Part shown: in pieces, positions 58,101 to 64,000 of the stretch
Layout of the letters: the number at the start of each line of letters is the position of its first letter
How positions within the stretch are numbered: the first letter of the stretch is position 1
Assembly (NCBI RefSeq): GCF_029873635.1
Contig: NC_080420.1
Location: 122,458,719 to 122,522,718 of the forward strand
Source: Malania oleifera
Taxonomy: Eukaryota > Streptophyta > Magnoliopsida > Santalales > Ximeniaceae
DNA length: 64,000 nucleotides
Reading direction: 5' to 3'
Made by a program: the position numbers and the translations under genes
The notes under the pieces: generated by a model
What the model saw: only the letters and a program-made list of their open reading frames with translations
Database searches by the model: none
What the model was told of the DNA's origin: nothing

Positions 58101-61100
58101 AACCTATTCACATGAGAAGTTTCACTTAAATCTAACAATGGGAGTTGAGATGAGGCGCAAAAGGTTACACACCCCTCTAAGTCTCCTAACTGTCTCAATG
58201 GATTGGGGAGAAATTCTTTTCAGTGAATGACACTCCTTTGGAAACTAAGGATGAATATATGGCTATATGAATGGGCAAATGGAGGATTGACTGCAGCAGG
58301 AAGGCTAAAGTGCAGACAAAGCGAGTGACAATTAAGTACAGTTTCCCTAAAGCTTCTCACTATGCAATTTCAAGAAACAAACACCTTTAAAGTTCCCTTG
58401 TACACTATGTTCCAAGAATTTTCACACACCATAGGATGAGAGAATAATGAGAAAAGGAATCGCCAAATTCATAGAGATAATGTACACAAATAAGCACTAA
58501 GGCAACTAGCCAAAGAACACAATTCAATCAATTCATAAAAACTATACATTATACCAACAAGGAAATTATCAAAAGGTAATAGAAAGCTAAAGAGGAACTT
58601 CTATTGTAGTCCTATTTGGATCTCCTTTGCATACCTCATCTAGAAGTTTCTATTTATGCAGGAGGGTCAATGATCATCCAATTGTGTGGAAGGTTCTAGA
58701 AACCTTAGATAGTCATTGGTTGCCCCTATTATAACCCACATTGGAGCTTGGAAAGTCTCCCTTACTCACCTCTTCTAGGTTACTAGTGGAGAGTGTTCGA
58801 TCTAAGTGGGGTTGTTTCATACACCCATATGAGGCTTTAGTCTCAAAGTCACAAGAGCTCTAATCCTAAGGAAAAGTTTGTATATAAGGATTGTTTGGTG
58901 GAAAGAAAGTTTTTCCCAACCCACACCCACTATCCATTTGTAATCAATCATATAAAGCAAGGTAAAATGACCTTTAATGCAATTGGTGATAATCCATGGT
59001 TAGTTTTGGCTCAACTCTTTAATGTCCTTAGTGAATCGCGATCTGTTTAGCATTAAATCTTTGGACCTGCATGTTGCGACACCTAGTTTTAAGTAACACC
59101 TTTTCTTTAATGCTAATTTGATTTAAAAGTTTTGAAATATGTTTTCCTTATTGAATAATTTTGTGTCCCTGATATTAACAGTGAAATGGATAAGAGTGGA
59201 GAAATTAGTATCACTAATGGTCAAATTTTGATGAGTTCAGTGGGCCAAGGGTTATGCTAATGTAAATTCTCATTTTATGTTTTTGGAGGGTTTCATGTTC
59301 TCTTTTTTTTTTTTCTTTTACTTACACTCTTATCTTCCTTAATAAATCTCTTTTCCTTTTTTTTCGTTGGCCAAAAAGCCAACTCGTGAGTTTGTCTCCG
59401 AGGAGTCAAATCTTGAATGCACTGACTATATCCTCTAATATCATAGAAACAATAATAGATTTCATGGAAATTTTAGTCCATATTAATGATTGTATTTGTG
59501 TACATGCTTCTATTTGAATTTTGATTGAGGATAATTGTATTACGATACTAAAAGTTAGTTTTCTATATTTTGGATAGGCCCTTTTGCAAACAATGCTTCA
59601 TTCCAAGGCATTCCCTAGTGAGGGACAGTTATCAGCTAAGATTGAATACGAATGCAGAATGAGAGGTGCCCAAAGAATGGCGTAAGCATTTTCCTTCTCA
59701 GATTATTTTGAACTTAAGAATAAACCCTCTTATAGTTTTTTTAGCCTGCATCTTGTCCAACTATTTAAATACATTTTATTTTCCCGTATGCTAGATTCAA
59801 CCCTGTGGTTGGTGGTGGGTCAAATGCTAGTGTCATACATTATTCACGAAATGATAAGAAAGTAAGCTTATGTATCCTTTGACACTTTTTTTTGAGTATC
59901 AAATCGGCTAACCCTGCCCCAACTATCTTTTCTTGCCCAAAAAAAATAAAAACAAAAAAGAAAAAAAAATAAAACAGGGAATAAATGAATGATGAAGTTT
60001 TATGCGTAGAAGGCAGTTTATCCATTTTCATTTATATGTACAGATAAGAGTTGCAGACCTTGTTTTGATGGATGTTGGATGTGAGTTGCATGGTTATGTT
60101 AGTGATCTTACTCGGACCTGGCCACTACGTGGTAGCTTTTCGGCTGCTCAAGTATGTCTCTGCGTCTCTCTCTCTCACTCTCTCTCTAATACCAAAAAAC
60201 CAAAAATTGGACTGAACTTCATTTATGTTTGGTTTGATTGTTTTGTTATAATTGTGAAGTTAACAATTAATGAAAATAACTGAATTATCGGATTTTATAT
60301 GCTCACACACATACACATATAATGCCACACTGTGTGGTCTTGGGAACCAGCTGGCAAAAAATTGAGATGCAAAAATTTAAGGCATTAGAATGAAAAACCT
60401 AGGGACTATTTATAATGGGAAGGGCAAAAGACATCGATCTCCCTGAGGTTTGATAAAAAGATAATGACCGCCCTTGAGGTTTCAAAAAATTCCAAAGACC
60501 TCCCCTGAGGTTTGCCAAAAAGATACAAGCCTCTCTTATATTTTGCAAAAATAAATAGTTTTTTGTGGGGAGGTATATATCTTTTTGGCAAACCTCTGGG
60601 GAAGTCTGTGGCATTTTTAAAACCTCAGGGGAGGTCTTGGTTTTTCTGCCAAACCTCGGGGGAAGTGAGTATCTTTTGCCTTCATGGGAAAGAAGTGCCC
60701 TTTCCTCTTACCAATGTGGGACGGGAACAGTTTCGTGCAACTGAAAACTTATTTCTCTTCTCTCCATATGGATTCACATTCAATGACTGCTCATTCATTC
60801 CCAACTTCAACTTCATGCATTTTCCTTCCCTTCCACTTGAGCTAGATCATGGAAATTTTGCCCCACCTTTGCTAGTGAACCAGTGTATATGCTTGTGTAA
60901 GGGAGGTCATCCCTTATTTCATCAGAAAATTCCTTTTTTTGAAGAATGAGATGCTGCAAAGCTAAACAATCCCCAAATTAGTGGCAACTCTCTGTTGAAA
61001 TTATTGAAGCATAAACGGAGGAACTCCAAATTTGTACAACCAGATATTGCCCCTGACTTTGTTTCTATTCAGAGACAGATGTCTCGGCTTGCTTAAAGCA

Positions 61101-64000
61101 ATGTTTTTCTCCAAGATCTCCCCCCCCCCCCCTTTTTTTTTCTTGGGGGCTGGGGGCGGTTTTAAAATCGATGAGAATCCTTGTGATTTCCATCAATCCA
61201 GAAATTCAATTGGAAAAAAGGTTCATGGGGTTTAAGACAACTGGGTTAGAAGCTATGAGTCCAGTACTTGCAGACTGCAAGAGAAGTCCAGAAAATTTAG
61301 CCAGAGATTTGATGTTGCAGATTAAGATTATGTATATATGGTGAGCTGCTCACACGACAATGATACTAAGCACTGCGCATACAACTGCACAGTTTGTTCA
61401 AATGTCAAACCACCATGAACAGAATTTTTTTTATATTTTTAAATCTGACCATTTCAGCCTGCACGAAATATGATTCCCTCATTCACTTGTCACTCACACA
61501 CATTAAAGACAGACAATTTTGACATGTGGAATGGGAAAATATGGAAAGTGCATTTCTCTGTTCTGTTAATCTAGTGACTTGAATGTTTTAGACTGTCATA
61601 TATATATTTTTGCTGTACATTCTTCAATTCCTGAATTCCTTGTGAAAAATGGAAGTTTGCATGGTTCATGGTCCACTATAGGGCCCCTTTTTGATATTAG
61701 ACACAGATCATTGATTTGCTAAATTGAAACCCAAAAAATAAAAATGAAAAGGACCCGAAATGCAACCAAAGAAAGACTCCTATTTTTTATTTAATTAAAT
61801 ATAATTCAAATTTTCTGTTCATTGCCAATAAATATCCTATCGTTTTAAATTTTTTTAAATATAACTTTTACACATCAATATAATCTCAATGGTTTTAGTC
61901 AATTGTAAGATTTTTTTAATCAAGTGAAGTGGGTGTTTGACTTGATTTATCCTACATGCCCTTCTAGAATACTTTCCTGGGTAACTCACAGGAATACTTT
62001 TGTCTAGTTCACTCATCAGTGTTATAGTGTTGTTGACAGAACATGTGTAATAAAGTTTTTGTTTGGTTCACACTAAGTAATAAGTTATAGTATTTGACGT
62101 AACATGGGTATTCAATCTAGTGTTATTTCAATAAGCTTACCAAAATATCGATAAGGTTGTGATGATAATGATATTATGTACATTCCTGTAATGTGCATAT
62201 TTGTATGTTCTCTAGGGGAAATCATTAGAGCTCGAGACTTCATACTAGAGGTCTTGAGTTTGAATCTTGGGAAGGGGAGAGAAGGGATATAGAGTGGGGG
62301 ATGGACTACCTATAATTGTGTAGCCCCCTAGTGTGGGCCTCCAATGGACAAAAAATGTGCATATTTCTATATAACTAATAATTAACAATATCTTGGTATT
62401 GTAATGCAAGGCGTTTCTGAATCATGGATCTCTTCAGATGTAGCATGGCAAGGTGCAGAGCACAGACAATGTTAAGTATATATGGACATGCTTTAGAGAT
62501 GTCTTAAATTTGAAAATTTTACAAAATTCAAAAACAAATTTATGATTCATTGTGGGCACGATAGAAGTTTCAATGAGCATTTTTTTTTCCCAGAACAGGG
62601 ACTGTTTATAAGTTTATAACTCTTGTTAACAAAGAATGGGGATTTTGATTGTTTGCTGCGTTCTAACACTTGCCAGATTTTCTTCGGATATTTTTGGGGT
62701 TCTTTTTTTCCTCTTTGTTCTTTTTCTTTTCTTTCTTTATTTTGGGGTGCTCCACCGGGGGGGGGGGGGGGGGGGGGAATGGTCAGGGAGGGGGCCATTG
62801 CCTTAGAACTTAATTAAGTCTTAAAGATGATGGACTACTTCCCATGCTACTTTTATTTTTTTTTCATGTGCCAACAATTTTCTCTTAGTTTCTAGAATCT
62901 TTTCACAAGGTTCTTAACTCTTGTTTAGTTTTGTTATATTTTTGTATTCTGCTCTCGGTTACTTGAATTTAGCCCAACTAATCAGGCTTATTCAGAGAAA
63001 TTTTATTCCAGGAAGAGCTTTATAATCTTATTTTAGAGACAAACAAGGAATGTGTGAAGCTTTGCAGTCCGGGCACTAGCATTCAGGAAATACATGACTA
63101 TTCGGTATGATTGTCTAAACTATCATCTCTTCTACCTTTTCAACATTTGTGTTTTGCAAAAAATGCGAGTGCGAATTTCATGTTTTCTGCAGCCTCTTCC
63201 TGTGGGCTGGAAGCCAAATGTGCTGTGGATGTTTTGTCCATGCTACATTTGCAGTTATAGTGCAACCTGTTAATGCATTGGGATTTTGCCATTCTATGAC
63301 ATAAATATACTTGTTTTACATATTTGTGAATTGTGTTGCAATGATTATCATGAAGAAACCTATATATTTTTGTGTAAATGTATCACTCTGGTGGTTACAA
63401 CCACTAAGAACTATTCATAAGTGTATAAATCATATAGGCGGGCTATCTGAAGTCCTTTCTAAGATATGCATTAACCAATTGGTGCAGTCCAGTAAATTAG
63501 CTATATTTCTATTCATCTAACAAGGAGCTTGACTTTTATGAAAATGTTTAGATTGATAGATACATTTTGATCCTTGTCAATTCTTGCATAGGTTGGCATG
63601 TTGCAGAGGGGATTTAAGGAGATTGGCATTTTGAAAGATGGTCGAAGCAGAAACCAAAGTTACCATCAGCTGAACCCAACTAATATAGGTTTTTCTAAAC
63701 GTCTCTTGACATTAGAATTTGTTAGTCAACCAAAGGCATTAAAAATATTAGCTTATATAGAATGAACTTTGTGTTTACTTTTAGCTTTTTGATTTTTTGG
63801 TTAGTTGTGAATTGTGGATTTCTTGAACATTGTTTAAATATTTTAGTTCATCATTTATTTATTGCTTTAATTTATTACCAATCGAAAAGGTTATTTATTG
63901 GTCTAAGATGATATTTTGTTTAATTGCAGTTATGTGATTAATCAATTTTTATTTCTTTCTTGATTTACATAGGTCACTATCTAGGAATGGATGTTCATGA
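37188..64000 (+). CDS. ICP55: ICP55-type mitochondrial X-Pro aminopeptidase (3' end outside window)
   Basis: Metallopeptidase (M24B, aminopeptidase P) that removes one residue from mitochondrial precursors after presequence cleavage. Exons: 37188-37235, 37910-37984, 38193-38456, 39248-39340, 39965-40171, 59578-59681, 59795-59861, 60044-60151, 63012-63104, 63592-63688, 63973 to the edge. All borders are GT/AG and phases agree, giving about 394 codons so far. The start MQNLGGKLLHRISFK is a basic amphipathic presequence. The N-domain shows KRLLELLPEKSLAIIAAAPV, VVPYTYRQDADYLYITGCQQ and LCMFMPEAEP. The catalytic domain shows FNPVVGGGSNASVIHYSRND, metal ligands Asp in LVLMDVGCELHGY and Asp in VSDLTRTWP, and the ligand His in GHYLGMDVH at the window end. 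Intron 5 is 19,406 bp and full of transposons. No frameshift or stop occurs in the exons, so the gene looks functional. Confidence 0.95.
44284..44593. mobile_element. Fold-back MITE, copy 1, with 9-bp target duplication
   Basis: 310 bp. Left half gggcaaaagacactcacctcc and right half ggagaggttagtgtattttgccc are inverted repeats over nearly the full length. Each half is built from repeated 'gacctcccttgaggtttc'-type words about 35-40 bp apart. Target duplication AAAAATATT lies at 44275-44283 and 44594-44602. The 9-bp duplication suggests a Mutator-type relative. It sits in the LINE. Confidence 0.9.
45053..45070. repeat. Poly(C) tract, 18 bases
   Basis: Uninterrupted run of C inside the minus-strand LINE ORF1 relic, so a poly(G) on the coding strand. 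The true length may differ because such runs are hard to sequence. Confidence 0.8.
46450..48400 (-). mobile_element. Ty1/copia retrotransposon relic, minus strand
   Basis: Minus-strand pieces in pol order: integrase C-terminal part (KLDPRAIKCVFQGYSYTQKG, 48316-48119), RT (MKNAFLHGDLKEEVYMEQP, KALYGLKQSLKAW, 47498-47277) and a degenerate active site CVDDIVITRDD near 47190. RNase H follows (VVRSSAKSKYKAMAHTTCEL, 46665-46456). Many stops and frameshifts. LTRs were not identified. Confidence 0.88.
48511..48770 (+). mobile_element. Truncated TRIM (LTR plus internal region)
   Basis: A 73-bp LTR at 48511-48583 (tgttaaagcttgatatac ... taatctaaca) is followed by a degenerate primer site tggtgttagagt. 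An internal region similar to the TRIM at 53026-53403 follows, up to gtgcgggggct. No 3' LTR follows. Similar aaaacactttaggta words occur at 48449 and 48754 on either side. Confidence 0.75.
48779..48794. repeat. Poly(C) tract, 16 bases
   Basis: A run of C directly after the truncated TRIM, followed by acccatc. The length is uncertain for technical reasons. Confidence 0.8.
48900..51480. other. Unassigned intronic sequence, probable LTR relic
   Basis: No coding domain. The stretch around 49500-49700 (gggtgcctaataccttacac, ggctcccgaatcc, ccatgtcgcatgtc) reads like the end of a decayed LTR, but no partner was found. A (GA)n/G15 purine tract is at 50821-50867. Confidence 0.4.
53026..53403 (+). mobile_element. 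TRIM with three LTRs, inside the copia relic
   Basis: LTR copies of about 68-73 bp lie at 53026-53098, 53255-53322 and 53331-53403 (tgttaaagcttgatatac ... taatctaaca). A primer-site relic tagtattagagct follows the first, and a polypurine-like gtgtgggggag precedes the second. An exact target duplication GTGTC lies at 53021-53025 and 53404-53408. The third LTR, separated by ggggag, suggests a tandem form with a shared LTR and lost second internal region. The first LTR begins TA where the others have TG. Confidence 0.88.
53691..53912 (+). repeat. 111-bp tandem duplication within copia integrase
   Basis: Units begin acttcctag at 53691 and 53802. Both contain aatgctaaggagtactgcag, atgactaa-tttgttat and cttgtgcccacac. 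The second unit reads on into CAHTPQQNGVVEQ, so the first is the extra copy. Confidence 0.85.
54855..55010 (+). mobile_element. LINE fragment (RT zinc-binding domain)
   Basis: Reads MDNLKKRGQPF, CFLCLECVETIDHILLH, then ALWDLAIAVFF. This is the zf-RVT region found near the 3' end of plant L1 elements. It abuts the broken end of the copia relic. Only this piece is present. Confidence 0.7.
55290..57630 (+). mobile_element. LINE (L1-type) relic, plus strand, 5'-truncated
   Basis: RT motifs in order: GIVFKVDFEKAYDRV (55470), WFKASRGRRQEDPLVPFLFT (55660) and LQFDDDALLLLDD (55880, family FADD). GGNPKFEASWDLVLEKVARR (56110), LSNISIYYLSLFRVPSRVV (56220) and GPREGRQNHLVS follow. The RT zinc-binding remnant lies at 56930-57170. 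Stops and frameshifts are frequent. The 3' end is gtgtaataaaattg and an A-rich tail at about 57600-57640. It is interrupted by a (GC)n and G-rich tract. Confidence 0.88.
55774..55831. repeat. (GC)n run followed by G-tracts
   Basis: About 22 bases of alternating GC at 55774-55795 pass into ggggg, then ggtgggtgggtgggggcggtggg. At least four G-runs of three or more have short loops. It lies inside the LINE between two conserved RT motifs. Length uncertainty is possible. Confidence 0.85.
57690..58030. repeat. Degenerate minisatellite of 'aatgaatggatg' type
   Basis: Roughly seven loose units of about 45-50 bp share gctcacatgtagagcaa, atgaatgaatg and gaatggatgagtgg words. Period and copies are imperfect. 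It lies just 3' of the LINE tail in ICP55 intron 5. Confidence 0.75.
58031..59577. other. Unassigned 3' part of ICP55 intron 5
   Basis: No recognisable protein domain. The stretch near 58620-58900 looks like repeat DNA of unknown class. It ends with a pyrimidine-rich tract and the TTGGATAG acceptor. Confidence 0.4.
60422..60681. mobile_element. Fold-back MITE, copy 2, in ICP55 intron 8
   Basis: 260 bp, the same family as 44284-44593: gggcaaaagacatcgatctcc at the left, ggaagtgagtatcttttgcct at the right. Internal gaggtttc...gacctcccc words are arranged as inverted halves. The target duplication is T(A/C)ATGGGAA at 60413-60421 and 60682-60690 (8 of 9 match). Overlapping open frames on both strands are products of the palindrome. 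Confidence 0.85.
61120..61142. repeat. Poly(C)-poly(T) tract
   Basis: Thirteen C followed by a T-run, then cttgggggctgggggcgg, in ICP55 intron 8. The length is technically uncertain. Confidence 0.75.
62203..62353 (+). mobile_element. SINE with perfect 13-bp target duplication in ICP55 intron 8
   Basis: A 151-bp insert between perfect direct repeats AATGTGCATATTT at 62190-62202 and 62354-62366. A B-box-like gagtttgaatctt lies at 62256-62267, and an A-box-like region is near 62210-62235. The 3' end is A-rich (ggacaaaa). The family is not recognised with certainty. It has no sequence similarity by eye to the SINE at 10186. Confidence 0.82.
62757..62777. repeat. Poly(G) tract, 21 bases
   Basis: The longest G run in the window, after a T-rich stretch (62681-62740), in ICP55 intron 8 about 230 bp before exon 9. 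Confidence 0.8.

Larger units (their letters stand above)
40172..59577 (+). other. Giant intron 5 of ICP55 (19.4 kb)
   Basis: Bounded by donor GTGCTT after ...SIACQ and acceptor TTGGATAG before ALLQTMLHSK. The peptide continues exactly as the family expects. It holds, left to right, a minus-strand LINE with a MITE in it, minus-strand copia relics, a truncated TRIM, unassigned AT-rich DNA, a plus-strand copia relic with a TRIM in it, two plus-strand LINE pieces and a minisatellite. The first 2.4 kb (40172-42550) shows no recognisable element. Confidence 0.92.

Noticed and set aside
60399-60614. Overlapping frames on both strands near 60400-60950 with repeated 'GKPQGRS' wording
   Set aside because: They are translations of the fold-back MITE palindrome.

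Overview
The window is nuclear DNA from a flowering plant, most likely a woody eudicot. The evidence is spliced genes with GT-AG introns, an intronless PPR-DYW editing-factor gene, AT-rich intergenic DNA, and plant-specific transposon families (MULE with plant mobile domain, chromovirus, TRIM, tRNA-derived SINEs). The species cannot be named from the sequence. Three host genes lie on the + strand: the 3' end of an importin-alpha gene (last three exons 2281-4694), a complete intronless PPR-DYW gene (6589-8979), and most of an ICP55-type X-Pro aminopeptidase gene (first exon 37188, runs off the right edge at 64000). They share no evident pathway.

From 13686 to 36740, between the PPR gene and ICP55, lies one nested transposon complex. 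The outer shell is a Pack-MULE (9-bp target duplication TTGAAATTT) carrying pieces of two host genes: a FQR1/WrbA-like quinone reductase and a WAT1-related transporter. Two elements landed in it. One is a 9.8-kb MULE (13871-23644; 122-bp terminal inverted repeats; 10-bp duplication GATTTGCATG) encoding a mudrA-like transposase and a plant-mobile-domain protein. The other is an 11.4-kb Ty3/gypsy chromovirus (24772-36182; duplication ACCTG) sitting in the captured WAT1 intron. The chromovirus in turn holds a 2.4-kb solo LTR (31659-34080; duplication AATAT). The shell's right end is only about 450 bp upstream of the ICP55 start codon.

The ICP55 gene has a 19.4-kb fifth intron packed with decayed LINEs, Ty1/copia fragments, a three-LTR TRIM, a fold-back MITE and a degenerate minisatellite. 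Later introns carry a second copy of the same MITE and a SINE with a perfect 13-bp target duplication.

The most unusual signal is a hairpin module, AATCTCGC-loop-GCGAGATT, repeated in the ends of both MULE families and in a 93-bp tandem array. Its loops appear inverted between the two ends of each element. The chromovirus stop codons, and both stops in the MULE mobile-domain gene, all fit C-to-T decay.
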